DNA from: CAWIMX01 sp963792785
GTDB taxonomy: Bacteria; Acidobacteriota; Vicinamibacteria; Vicinamibacterales; CAVVIG01
Assembly (NCBI GenBank): GCA_963792785.1
Contig: CAWBXO010000001.1
Span: 186,001-250,000, forward strand
Reading direction: 5' to 3'
Length of the DNA: 64,000 nt
Positions within the stretch are counted from its first letter, which is position 1. Every line of letters starts with the position of its first letter. A program made the translations under genes and the position numbers. Below the pieces are notes generated by a model. The model had not been told where the DNA came from and searched no databases. It saw nothing but the letters and a program-made list of their open reading frames with translations. Below are positions 9,183 through 17,584 of the stretch, piece after piece.

Positions 9183-9273
9183 CGGGGAACGCCTCCTGTC
9201 GGGTTCCGAGGGATGATCGCCGGACTCCTGTCGAAAGTCAAGAGGAGTCCCGCGAATCGTCCCGGCGGGCCGT

Positions 9274-9780
9274 TCAGGCGATGGTTCTGATGGGGACGTC
9301 GGCGGTCGTCTTGAGCGCGCGCTCGATCTGCTCGCGCTGACCGTCCGCCGGGCGCTCGACGCCGACGAGAATCTTGCCGGCGGTGACTTCTTCGTCGTAG
9401 AAGCTGGCGGCGCCCTGGCCGAGCTTCGCCGTGATGAAGAGGGTGATGACCGTCGCGAGGATCGCCCCGAGCATCGTCATCTCGAACATCACGATCATGT
9501 TCGGCCACCAGGAGACGATTGGCATGTTCGCGGTCGGCAGCGGCCAGGCGGTCTCGGTGTACGACGTGAGCCACGTCGCAAGGGCGAAGCCGATGACGCC
9601 GCCCAGGCCCGCGATGCGATAGAGCCACGTGGCCGAGTGGCGGTGGCTGAACGGGTACTCCTCGATGGGCTCGCCAGAGATCACCGTGATCGTCTCGTCG
9701 GCCACGCCGGCGGCGTGGAGGTTGTCCACGGCCCGCTGGACGTCCTCGGGCTCGCTGTACAGGGCGTAGACGGCGGTCAC
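9274..9780 (-). CDS. actD: Alternative complex III subunit ActD
   Basis: A 168-residue membrane subunit of the quinol-oxidising alternative complex III. The N-terminus (AVYALYSEPEDVQRAVDNL) is a small soluble domain, and two transmembrane helices follow at about residues 55-75 and 90-115, with the ActD-typical WPLPTANMPIVSWWPNM between them. The start is a GTG at 9780 that overlaps the actC stop (GTGA); a longer in-frame reading is excluded because it would run through actC. It is the last ACIII gene here: the next gene downstream is padR, so no actF follows. Identification rests on sequence pattern plus operon position. Confidence 0.88.
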   Translation of the reverse strand: MTAVYALYSEPEDVQRAVDNLHAAGVADETITVISGEPIEEYPFSHRHSATWLYRIAGLGGVIGFALATWLTSYTETAWPLPTANMPIVSWWPNMIVMFEMTMLGAILATVITLFITAKLGQGAASFYDEEVTAGKILVGVERPADGQREQIERALKTTADVPIRTIA

Positions 9781-11129
9781 GGCCGGCTCCTCCAGAGCGG
9801 TGATTCGGCCACTTCCTCGGGCGTCGAGAGGAACGGATGCTGGCCGACCTTCAACTCCCAGATCGAGATGATCGGCACGAACTTCGAGAACAGCACGTAG
9901 AGCAGCGCCATCGCGGCGAACGTCGAGATCAGGATGACGATCTCGACCGGCTGGGGCGTGTAGTGGCCGTAGGCGTACGGCATGTACTTGTTCGCGAGCG
10001 ACGGCACCACGATCAGAAACCGCTCCAGCCACATGCCGACGACGACGCCGGTGGAGGCGATCACGCAGCCGAGGATCGTCCGCGTCCTCCGGAACGAGAG
10101 GAGCAGCACCGGCACGATGAAGTTGCAGGTGACCATCGTCCAGTACAGCGGGGCGTAGGCGCCGCGCTGCGTGGACCAGAACACCGCCATCTCGCTCGGT
10201 TCGTTGCCGTACCAGCCCGTCAGGCGCTCGGAGAAGACGAAGTAGCCCCAGAGCAGGCTCATCATCAGCAGCAGCTTGCCCAGGTTCTCGAAATGGATCG
10301 GGTGCAGGTATTCCTCGAGGTGCAGGAACTTGCGCAGCGCCGCCATCGCGATGATGAGCGCGGCGATGCCGCTGAAGATCGCGCCGGCCACGAAGTAGGG
10401 CCCGAAGATCGTCGAGTGCCACATCGGCACGGGCGCCATCGAGAAGTCGAACGAGACGATCGTGTGCACCGACACGGCGACCGGGATGATCGCGATCGCC
10501 ATGATCTGCATCGCCTGCTCGAGGCGGTGCCACTGCTTGGTCGTGCCCTGCCAGCGGAGCGCCAGGACGCCATACACCTTCTTGCGCCAGCCCGTCGTCT
10601 GGTCGCGCACGAGGGCAAAGTCCGGGACCATCGGCAGGAGGAGGAACAGCACACTGCCGGTGAGGTAGGTCGTGATGGCGAAGAAATCCCACACGAGCGG
10701 CGACCGGAAGTTCGGCCAGATCTGGCGCTCGCTCGGGTACGGCATGAGCCAGAAGAACAGCCACGGCCGGCCGAGGTGGATGATCGGGAACATCGCGCCG
10801 ATCATCAGGGCGAACGCGGTGATCACTTCCGCGCAGCGGGTGACCGGACGGCGCCAGCCGGCGTTGACCAGCCGGAGGATCGCCGAGATCAGCGTGCCGG
10901 CGTGGCTGATGCCGATCCAGAACACGAAGTTGACGATGTAGAAGCCCCAGAAGACGGGCATCCGCGTGCCCGACTGGCCGAAGCCGGTCGTGGCCTGGAA
11001 GAGGAACGCGAACAGCCCCACCGCGACGATGCTCGCCAGGAAGACGACCAGCGCCCAGAACTTCCAGGTCGTGTGGAAGAGCGGGCGGAGCAGGTCGTCG
11101 GACAGGCGCTTGGCGACGGCTTCGTTCAT
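9777..11129 (-). CDS. actC: Alternative complex III quinol-binding subunit ActC (NrfD/PsrC family)
   Basis: A 450-residue polytopic protein of the NrfD/PsrC family with about ten membrane helices. In ACIII this subunit binds menaquinol or ubiquinol and helps conduct protons. Recognisable stretches are FWGFYIVNFVFWIGISHAGT at about residues 65-84, MFPIIHLGRPW, and VSVHTIVSFDFSMAPVPMWH, the region expected near the quinone site. Start ATG at 11129 overlaps the actB2 stop (ATGA). Coupling with actB2 upstream and actD downstream, each by 4-base overlap, indicates one transcript. Confidence 0.95.
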   Translation of the reverse strand: MNEAVAKRLSDDLLRPLFHTTWKFWALVVFLASIVAVGLFAFLFQATTGFGQSGTRMPVFWGFYIVNFVFWIGISHAGTLISAILRLVNAGWRRPVTRCAEVITAFALMIGAMFPIIHLGRPWLFFWLMPYPSERQIWPNFRSPLVWDFFAITTYLTGSVLFLLLPMVPDFALVRDQTTGWRKKVYGVLALRWQGTTKQWHRLEQAMQIMAIAIIPVAVSVHTIVSFDFSMAPVPMWHSTIFGPYFVAGAIFSGIAALIIAMAALRKFLHLEEYLHPIHFENLGKLLLMMSLLWGYFVFSERLTGWYGNEPSEMAVFWSTQRGAYAPLYWTMVTCNFIVPVLLLSFRRTRTILGCVIASTGVVVGMWLERFLIVVPSLANKYMPYAYGHYTPQPVEIVILISTFAAMALLYVLFSKFVPIISIWELKVGQHPFLSTPEEVAESPLWRSRP

Positions 11130-11818
11130 GCCTGGCTCTGGCGCGCGAGGTAGGTGACCTTGGGCAGCGTGCCCAGGTCCTCGAGCAGTTTGGACCCGCG
11201 CGGCGAGCGCGAGAGGCGCGAGACCTCGCTCTCCGGGTCGTTGAGGTCGCCGAACACGAGCGCCTTCGCCGCGCACGACTGCACGCACGCCGGCTTGATC
11301 TCGCCGTCGGCGACGTCGCGCTCCTCGGCCTCCGCCTGAATCTTCGTCGCGTTGATGCGCTGCACGCAGAACGTGCACTTCTCCATGATCCCGACTTCAC
11401 GCACCGAGACGTCGGGGTTCAGCTGGAGCTGGAGCGGCGTGTCCCACGTGGGGTTGAAGAATTCGAAGAACCGCACCGTGTACGGGCAGGCGTTGGCGCA
11501 GTACCGCGTGCCGATGCACCGGTTGTAGACCTGCGCGTTCAGGCCCTCCTCGGTGTGGTGGCTCGCGTAGGTGGGGCAGACCGACTCGCATGGCGCCGCG
11601 TCGCACTGCTGGCACATCACCGGCCGGTACTTGAGCTCGACGTCCGGGAACTCGCCCGACCAGTAGCTCTCGACGCGGATCCAGTGCATCGCGCGCCCGC
11701 GCGCGGCCTGGTGATCGCCGACGGTCGGAATGTTGTTCTCGGCGTGGCAGGCGGTCACACACGCACCGCAGCCGGTGCACTTGTCGAGATCCGCCGCCAT
11801 TCCCCATCTGTGTGGCAT
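11126..11818 (-). CDS. actB2: Alternative complex III iron-sulfur subunit, separate ActB C-terminal half
   Basis: A 230-residue ferredoxin-type protein with several Cys clusters: CTGCGACVTAC, CQQCDAAPCESVCP, CIGTRYCANACP and CTFCVQR. Together these would hold three [4Fe-4S] clusters and one [3Fe-4S], the usual ActB set. In many organisms this domain is fused behind the molybdopterin-like domain as one ActB chain. Here HRWGMAADLDKCTGCGACV, normally internal to the fusion, sits at the N-terminus of a separate gene. Between the two halves is a 7-bp tandem repeat with stops in frame. A naturally split ActB is known in some species, so this may be functional. Confidence 0.9.
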   Translation of the reverse strand: MPHRWGMAADLDKCTGCGACVTACHAENNIPTVGDHQAARGRAMHWIRVESYWSGEFPDVELKYRPVMCQQCDAAPCESVCPTYASHHTEEGLNAQVYNRCIGTRYCANACPYTVRFFEFFNPTWDTPLQLQLNPDVSVREVGIMEKCTFCVQRINATKIQAEAEERDVADGEIKPACVQSCAAKALVFGDLNDPESEVSRLSRSPRGSKLLEDLGTLPKVTYLARQSQA

Positions 11819-11830
11819 TCGTGTTTCTCT

Positions 11831-11877
11831 GTTAGCCGTTAGCCGTTAGCCGTTAGCCGTTAGCCGTTAGCCGTTAA
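11831..11877. repeat. GTTAGCC tandem array (7 bp, about 6.5 copies)
   Basis: Perfect copies of a seven-base word run head to tail from 11831 and end by supplying the TAA stop of actB1 (11874-11876). Because 7 is not a multiple of 3, the array puts a stop into every frame, so it separates actB1 from actB2. Copy number may vary between strains. Confidence 0.9.
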
Positions 11878-14138
11878 CGGTGATGGTCTTCGTTTTCCTC
11901 GCGCAGCTCACCGGCGAATTGAATCAATGTCCCGTCCGGGTCGCTCACGCGCGCGAGCGCCACGCGCGTGGAGGCCCACGCCAGGGCGCCGGTCGACGGC
12001 TCTTCCACCGCCGCGAGAATCGACAGCGGGTTCGTGCCGCGAAGGCTCGCGTAGCGGGTGTAGTTCGTGTGGCCCTGGCCGGCCGGCATGCCGATGACGT
12101 TCGGCGCGATGCCCGGCGAGATGACCGCCGGCGCGCGCACGGCGCCGAGCCGCGAGGAGATCTCCACGATGTCGCCGCGGGCCACGCCGAGCGCGGCCGC
12201 CGTCTTCGGATTGATCTCGACCCAGCTGCTCCACATCGCGGAGGTCAGCGGATCCGGCATCTCCTGCAGCCACGGCAGGTGGGCCGTCGATCCGTCGAGG
12301 CACGCGGCCGACGCGTAGGGCAGGAGCTGGTACGGGTAGTCGCCCTCCGCGCCGTCGAACGCGGGCTCGGCGTAGGCGGCGGGGGGCGGCGGCGCGGACT
12401 CGCGCGCCCCGGGGCCGGCCGGCAGCTCGCCCCACCAGCCGCCGTTGGTCTGGGCCGCGGACCACACGCTGTCGCCGCCGGGCAGCTCCGCGAACGCGGC
12501 CGCCAGCAGCTCGTCGTAGGTCTGCCACGGGAAGGCCGGGGCAATCGGGGCCGCGAGGCGGCGGCTCACGTCGAGCAGCACGTCCGCCGTCGACCGCGTG
12601 TCGTGCAGCGGCAGCATCGCCGGCGGCGCAACGCTGGCCACCCCGGTCGCCGATCCGGATTCGGGCAGCGCGTCGGTCCAGGACTCGAGGAACGAGTGGT
12701 CGGGGAGCACGAGGTCCGCCATGACGCTCGTCTCGTCGAGGAAGCTCGAGAAACTGACGATGTACGGCACCTTGTCGAGCGCGGCGCGCATCTGCCAGAC
12801 GCTCGGCGCCGTGTGCACCGGGTTGGCGCCGTCGACCAGCAGCACGCGAACCGGCGCGGCCGCGCCGCCCGGCGAGGCCACCAGGCTGGCGGCCAGCCGC
12901 GCGAGCGTGCGCGAGGCATCCGGCGCCGTCGCGGGCGCGGTGAACCCGGGCGCCGGCGGCGCCTGCGGCGTGAACACCAGGCCGCCCGGCACGCCGACGC
13001 CGCCGACGAGCGCGGTGAGCGCGTTCGCGGCCAGGGCGTGGAACAGCCCGTTGGTGTACGCGAGAGGCGTCCCCGCGGCCAGGGCGACAGCGGGCGCGTG
13101 CGCGGCGAATTCGCGCGCCAGGCGCTCGATGCGCTCGGCGCGGATGCCGGTGCGCTCGGCCACGGCCTCGGGCGTGTAGTCGGGCAGGCCCGCGGCCCAG
13201 CCGTCGATGAGCGCGCCGGCGCGGCCGGCGGCCGAGGCGGGCTTGAGGCCCGCCGCCATGATCACGTGCGCGAGGCCGAGCGCGAGGACGCCTTCGGTGC
13301 CCGGCGTGATCGCCAGCCACTCGTCGGCGTTCGCGCCGGTCTGCGACATGCGCGCCTCGACCTGGACGAACTTGCCGCGCGCGCCCGACTCGGCGCCGCG
13401 CATCCGGCCGTAGCCGGCGTTCTGCGCGGTCGGCGCGCCCCAGGTGCCCAGGAAGTCGGCGCCGAACGCGATGACGTAGCGCGAGGCCGCCAAGTCGAGC
13501 GTCGGCCGTTGCGCGCGGCCGAACGAGAGCTCATTGGCGCGGCGCAGCACCTCGTCGCCGAAGGCCTCGTAGGCAATCGGCGGCGGCGCGCCGAAGCGGC
13601 CCAGGAATTCCGCGAGCAGCGCGCGCCGGTGGCTGTGGGCGCCGCGTGCGAAGGCGGCGAGGGACGCCTGCGCGCCGCCGGCGGCGAGCTCGTCGAGTTT
13701 GCCGACCAGCTCGGCGATCGCCTCGTCCCAGCTGATGGCTTCGTATTCGGCCAGTCCGCGGGCGCCGGTGCGGCGAAGCGGCGTGCGGAGGCGGTCGGGG
13801 TGAAACGTGATCTGGATCGCCGCCTGGCCGCGGGCGCAGAGGCCGCCCTGGCTCATCGGGTGCGCGGCGTTGCCCTCGAGCTTCTTCGCGACGCCCTGGC
13901 GCACGACGCCGGCCTCGCCCTCGCGCACGGTCTCGACGTCGGCGGCCATAATCCGCGCCTGGACGCCGCACCCGGCCTGACAGATCGGGCAGACGCTCGG
14001 CTTCCACTCGGCGAGGCCGGGGGTGATCTCCTCGGCCGGCACGAAGCGGATGAGGGTGTGCTCCGGGTTGCCGCAGCTCGCCAGCCCGGCGCTCGTGCCG
14101 GTCACCGCCGTGAGTTTGATGAAGGTTCGGCGATCCAT
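11874..14138 (-). CDS. actB1: Alternative complex III molybdopterin-oxidoreductase-like subunit, ActB N-terminal half
   Basis: A 754-residue protein of the molybdopterin oxidoreductase fold, which in ACIII lacks the cofactor and serves as a structural subunit. It starts MDRRTFIKL, a twin-arginine export motif, followed by a possible lipobox (LASC). A Cys set CPICQAGCG at about residues 50-58 resembles a [4Fe-4S] site. HPMSQGGLCARGQAAIQ and FSSFLDETSVMADLVLPDHS are family hallmarks. The C-terminal MoCo-binding-like domain ends in a His/Glu-rich tail at the repeat. It follows actA by 13 bases and belongs to the same operon. Confidence 0.92.
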   Translation of the reverse strand: MDRRTFIKLTAVTGTSAGLASCGNPEHTLIRFVPAEEITPGLAEWKPSVCPICQAGCGVQARIMAADVETVREGEAGVVRQGVAKKLEGNAAHPMSQGGLCARGQAAIQITFHPDRLRTPLRRTGARGLAEYEAISWDEAIAELVGKLDELAAGGAQASLAAFARGAHSHRRALLAEFLGRFGAPPPIAYEAFGDEVLRRANELSFGRAQRPTLDLAASRYVIAFGADFLGTWGAPTAQNAGYGRMRGAESGARGKFVQVEARMSQTGANADEWLAITPGTEGVLALGLAHVIMAAGLKPASAAGRAGALIDGWAAGLPDYTPEAVAERTGIRAERIERLAREFAAHAPAVALAAGTPLAYTNGLFHALAANALTALVGGVGVPGGLVFTPQAPPAPGFTAPATAPDASRTLARLAASLVASPGGAAAPVRVLLVDGANPVHTAPSVWQMRAALDKVPYIVSFSSFLDETSVMADLVLPDHSFLESWTDALPESGSATGVASVAPPAMLPLHDTRSTADVLLDVSRRLAAPIAPAFPWQTYDELLAAAFAELPGGDSVWSAAQTNGGWWGELPAGPGARESAPPPPAAYAEPAFDGAEGDYPYQLLPYASAACLDGSTAHLPWLQEMPDPLTSAMWSSWVEINPKTAAALGVARGDIVEISSRLGAVRAPAVISPGIAPNVIGMPAGQGHTNYTRYASLRGTNPLSILAAVEEPSTGALAWASTRVALARVSDPDGTLIQFAGELREENEDHHR

Positions 14139-14151
14139 CAGGACAGCAACC

Positions 14152-14787
14152 TTAGAAGTGGCACGTCAGGCAGTCGTTCGACGCCTGGTTTTCGCGGTGG
14201 CAGTCCACGCAGAAGCCCATCGTGTGCTTCACGACCGGCTCGGCGACGGTCATCGAGGCGACGTCGCCGTGGCATGTCGCGCACTCGATGTTCTTGCGGA
14301 TGTGCGGCGCGTGGTTGAAGCGGACGTGCGCCGTCGCGGGCCAGCCGTACACGCGCTGCCAGGGGAGGTCGTGGCCGGCGTCACGCGCCGCCGTGATCGT
14401 CTGGATGAGCGGCTTGTCGGTCGCGATGGCCTCGTGGCAGATCATGCAGGTCGAGACGCTCGGCAGGCCGGCGCGCGGCCCGGTCGTCACGGCCTCGTGA
14501 CAGTAGTCCGTGCAGGTCAGCCCCTGCTCGATGTGCGTGTGGTGCGGGAACGGGATCGGCTGCGTCGCCGCCGGCCGGATATAGAAATAGTCGCGGACCG
14601 CGTCGCCGAACGTGGCGTGCGCCGGCGTGAACACGTCGCGCGACGCGCCCGGCGCGATGCCCACGGCGTTCGCATTCCCCGGCGGACGCGTGTCGAGCAG
14701 GCCGCACGCCGTCACGCCCGTGCTCACGGCGACGATCGCCGCCAGCAGGGCGAGGCGCGGCAGCCGCCTGGAAGTCGGTCCAGCCAC
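14152..14787 (-). CDS. actA: Alternative complex III pentahaem cytochrome c subunit ActA
   Basis: A 211-residue exported multihaem protein that passes electrons from ActB to a small cytochrome c. A hydrophobic N-terminus ends in VTACG, a likely lipobox. Five haem sites are visible: CTDYCH, CMICH, CATCH, CVDCH and CLTCH. The first has three residues between the cysteines (CX3CH) instead of two, which is unusual. FPHHTHIEQGL and FNHAPHIRKNIE supply the expected axial His pairs. It lies 2 bases after the small cytochrome gene and just before actB1. Confidence 0.92.
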   Translation of the reverse strand: MAGPTSRRLPRLALLAAIVAVSTGVTACGLLDTRPPGNANAVGIAPGASRDVFTPAHATFGDAVRDYFYIRPAATQPIPFPHHTHIEQGLTCTDYCHEAVTTGPRAGLPSVSTCMICHEAIATDKPLIQTITAARDAGHDLPWQRVYGWPATAHVRFNHAPHIRKNIECATCHGDVASMTVAEPVVKHTMGFCVDCHRENQASNDCLTCHF

Positions 14788-14789
14788 CG

Positions 14790-15197
14790 TTATTTATGCA
14801 GGCTGCGCAGGTAGTCGACCACCTGCCAGATTTGCTCGTCCTTGAGCTTGCCCTCGTACGGCTTCATGGCGAACGCGGGGCCGGCGCCCTTCTGGATCAC
14901 CATGAAGATCTCGCCGTCGGTCGACCCGCGGTCCCACGTGTCGTCCGTGAGATTCGACGGGTGCGTGTCCTTCGGCGCCATCGTGCCGTTGCCGGTGGCG
15001 TCGTTGCCGTGGCAGAAGCGGCAGTTACGGTCGTACAGCACCTTGCCGGCCGCGATGGAGGCCGCGTTGGCCGGCACGGGATTCTTCAGGGCCTTGCCCT
15101 CGGCGCTGCCGCCGGGGTTCTGGGCGGCGACCTGCACGAGGCCGGCGATGCACACGAGGCCGAGCGCGGTAATCGTTCCGTTCAAGAAGCGGCGCAT
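14790..15197 (-). CDS. Monohaem cytochrome c, ActE-like
   Basis: A 135-residue exported cytochrome c with a signal sequence (ALGLVCIAGLVQVAAQ) and one CXXCH haem site (CRFCH at about residue 56). A distal Met ligand is likely in AFAMKPYEGKL, and DEQIWQVVDYLRSL is the usual C-terminal helix. In ACIII clusters the monohaem subunit ActE normally follows actD; here a cytochrome of that class is the first gene instead, 2 bases before actA. It may be ActE itself or the mobile electron acceptor. The start is the ATG at 15197, since the upstream extension lacks a signal sequence. Confidence 0.85.
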   Translation of the reverse strand: MRRFLNGTITALGLVCIAGLVQVAAQNPGGSAEGKALKNPVPANAASIAAGKVLYDRNCRFCHGNDATGNGTMAPKDTHPSNLTDDTWDRGSTDGEIFMVIQKGAGPAFAMKPYEGKLKDEQIWQVVDYLRSLHK

Positions 15198-15338
15198 ACT
15201 TGCGTCTTCCTTCCTTACACGCGTACCTGATATGGGCGATGGAACTGCCGGATGGCTGGCGCCGCCGCGCGATGTCCAGCGGCGGCAGATTGTCACACAA
15301 CCGTCGCCGCGGCTGCAACCCTCGCCGATCCTCCGGCA

Positions 15339-15359
15339 TTGTATATCCGTCTATATAAT
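15339..15359 (+). promoter_or_regulatory. AT-rich divergent promoter region with TATAAT
   Basis: In the 206-base gap between the cytochrome (minus) and the PQQ dehydrogenase (plus), a perfect TATAAT at 15354-15359 stands out in otherwise GC-rich DNA, and TTGTATA at 15339-15345 reads as TATACAA on the other strand. Good -35 boxes are not evident. The rest of the gap shows nothing recognisable. Confidence 0.5.
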
Positions 15360-15403
15360 CCAATCCACAACCCGGACCACTCGCTTGCGAGGCTGGAGGC
15401 CCC

Positions 15404-17197
15404 ATGCGCCGTTTGGCATTCGTGCTCGTGTTCGTCGCGTTCGCGTCGTGGCCCGCGATGTCGGCCGCCCAGAACGGGGCGGCGCTCTACGACAGCCACT
15501 GTGCCCAGTGCCACAACCCCGACAGCGGCGTGCGCGCGCCCGTGCGGTCGGCGCTCGCCACGATGACGGCCGGCCAGATCGTCGCCGCGCTGGAAGGCGG
15601 CGTGATGAACGAGCAGGGCGCCGATCTCTCGCCGGCCGAACGCCGCGCCGTGGCCGCATTCCTCGCCGCGGCGGCCCCGGCGACCGCCGTCGCCTCCTCC
15701 AGCCCGGCCGCCTGTGCCGCGCCGGCGCGGCTGACGGACGCGGTCGAGGGCGAATGGAACAGCTGGGGCGGATCGCTGGCGAACCGCCGCTTTCAGCCGC
15801 AGCCCGGCTTCACACCAGCCCAGATTCCGTCGCTCCGGCTCAAGTGGGCCTTCGGTTTCGACAACGAGGCCTCGGCCGCCGTGCAGCCATCCATCGTCGG
15901 CAACCGCGTGTTCGTCGCGAGCGGCTCGGGCCGCGTCTACGCCATCGGACTCGACGACGGGTGCCTGGACTGGACGTTCAAGGCCGACGGCGGCGTCCGG
16001 AACGCGCCGGTCTACGACAACGGCGCGCTGTACTTCGGCGACCTGATGGCGAACGTCTATCGCATCGACGCGCGCACGGGCGCGCTCGGCTGGAAACAGA
16101 AGATCGAGGAGCACCGGTCGGCCCGCATCACCGGGTCGCCCGCGTTCTACGGCGGCCGGCTCTACGTGCCCGTCTCGTCGATCGAAGAGGCGACGAGCAT
16201 GGCGCCGAATTACGGGTGCTGCACGTTCCGCGGCAGTGTGGCCGCGCTCGACGCGGCGACGGGCCGCGTGATCTGGAAGACCTACACGATCGCCGACGAG
16301 CCGAAGCCGCTCGGGAAGAACTCCGCCGGCACGCAGCTCTTCGGCCCGGCCGGCGCGGCCGTGTGGTCGGCGCCGACGGTGGATCCGTCGACCAACTCGA
16401 TCTACATCGCCACCGGCGACGCCTACACGCAGCCGGCCGCCGACACCTCCGACGCCGTGATGGCGCTCGACATGGCGAGCGGCGCGGTGAAGTGGGTCCG
16501 CCAGGTCACGAAAGACGACGCCTACACGATGGCGTGCAACGGCCGCGGCGGCGCGAACTGCCCGGATCCCTCTGGGCCCGACCATGACTTCGGCCAACCG
16601 CCGATCCTGCTGTCGCTCGGCAACGGCGGGCGCGCGCTCGTGCTCGGCCAGAAGTCGGGCCAGGCGCACGGCATCGATCCCGACAACAACGGCGAGCTGC
16701 TCTGGACGACGCGCGTGGGCAAGGGCGGCGCGCTCGGCGGCAGCGAGTGGGGCTCGGCGAGCGACGGCACGAATCTCTACGTCGCGATCTCGGACATCGA
16801 GCTGGGCGGCCGCGGCGCGAGCCCGCTGGTCGGCGGCGGGCTGCACGCGATCCGCGTCAGCGACGGCTCGGTGGTCTGGTCGGCGCCGCCGCCGGTCTGC
16901 GGCGATCGGCCCGGCTGCAGCCCGGCGCAGATGGCGGCGATCTCAGCCGTCCCCGGCGCGGTGTTCTCGGGCGCGCTCGACGGCATCCTGCGCGCGTATT
17001 CGAGCGCGAACGGGTCGGTGATCTGGAGCGTCGACACCGCGCGCGAGTTCCAGACGGTGAACGGCGTCGCCGCCCACGGCGGCGCGATCGACGTCGGCGG
17101 CACCGCAATCGCCCACGGCATGGTGCTCACGACGTCGGGCAACGGCCAGTGGGGCGGGCAGAGGGGGAACGTGCTGCTCGCCTTCGGCACGCCGTAG
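15404..17197 (+). CDS. PQQ-dependent dehydrogenase with N-terminal haem c domain (polyvinyl-alcohol-dehydrogenase-like)
   Basis: A 597-residue periplasmic quinohaemoprotein. After a signal peptide (about residues 1-22) comes a cytochrome c domain with CAQCH at 33-37, then an eight-bladed PQQ propeller beginning EGEWNSWGGSLANRRFQPQ. Adjacent cysteines 272-273 (NYGCCTFRG) could form the vicinal disulfide seen in PQQ alcohol dehydrogenases. ATGRVIWK and similar Trp-docking repeats mark the blades. Cytochrome-plus-propeller order matches polyvinyl alcohol dehydrogenase-type enzymes, but the alcohol substrate is not determinable. It diverges from the ACIII operon, to which it could deliver electrons through cytochrome c. 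Confidence 0.85.
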   Translation: MRRLAFVLVFVAFASWPAMSAAQNGAALYDSHCAQCHNPDSGVRAPVRSALATMTAGQIVAALEGGVMNEQGADLSPAERRAVAAFLAAAAPATAVASSSPAACAAPARLTDAVEGEWNSWGGSLANRRFQPQPGFTPAQIPSLRLKWAFGFDNEASAAVQPSIVGNRVFVASGSGRVYAIGLDDGCLDWTFKADGGVRNAPVYDNGALYFGDLMANVYRIDARTGALGWKQKIEEHRSARITGSPAFYGGRLYVPVSSIEEATSMAPNYGCCTFRGSVAALDAATGRVIWKTYTIADEPKPLGKNSAGTQLFGPAGAAVWSAPTVDPSTNSIYIATGDAYTQPAADTSDAVMALDMASGAVKWVRQVTKDDAYTMACNGRGGANCPDPSGPDHDFGQPPILLSLGNGGRALVLGQKSGQAHGIDPDNNGELLWTTRVGKGGALGGSEWGSASDGTNLYVAISDIELGGRGASPLVGGGLHAIRVSDGSVVWSAPPPVCGDRPGCSPAQMAAISAVPGAVFSGALDGILRAYSSANGSVIWSVDTAREFQTVNGVAAHGGAIDVGGTAIAHGMVLTTSGNGQWGGQRGNVLLAFGTP

Positions 17198-17584
17198 TCG
17201 CACGCCGTAGTCGCACGCCGTAGTCGCAAGGCACAAGTCGCTAGTCACGAGTCCGAGTCGCTAGTCCGAGTCACTAGTCACAGGTCACGCGCCCGACTTT
17301 CGACTGGCGACTCGGACTTGCGACTGGCGACTCGGACTTGCGACTGGCGACTCGGACTTGCGACTGGCGACTCGGACTTGCGACTGGCGACTCGGACTTG
17401 CGACTGGCGACTCGGACTTGCGACTGGCGACTCGGACTTGCGACTGGCGACTCGGACTTGCGACTGGCGACTCGGACTTGCGACTGGCGACTCGGACTTG
17501 CGACTGGCGACTCGGACTTGCGACTGGCGACTCGGACTTGCGACTGGCGACTCAGACTTGCGACTAGCGACTAGCGACTTGTGA
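17190..17584. repeat. Compound intergenic repeat: 13-bp copies, AGTC-word array, then 13 copies of a 20-bp unit
   Basis: This fills the gap between the convergent PQQ dehydrogenase and ntrY. It begins with three copies of GTAGTCGCACGCC, continues with AGTCGCT/AGTCCG words (17227-17280), then switches orientation. From 17301 to 17560 there are 13 units of CGACTGGCGACTCGGACTTG, the last with one G-to-A change, followed by decayed copies to 17584. The 20-bp unit is built of GACT words, the reverse complement of the AGTC words on the left, so the whole element is an inverted array. Open frames through it exist only because 20-base repeats rotate frame without stops. Confidence 0.95.

Noticed and set aside
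9183..9273. A small gene between actD and padR
   Set aside because: No open frame with a start and ribosome site; only an ordinary leader.
11880..14318. An 812-residue plus-strand open frame opposite actB1
   Set aside because: No signal peptide, motif or start context; actB1 is certain.
17301..17560. CRISPR array
   Set aside because: Units are contiguous with no spacers and no cas gene is near.
17318..17584. Repeat proteins RLATRTCDW and similar
   Set aside because: Open in several frames only because the 20-bp unit has no stop; no start signals.
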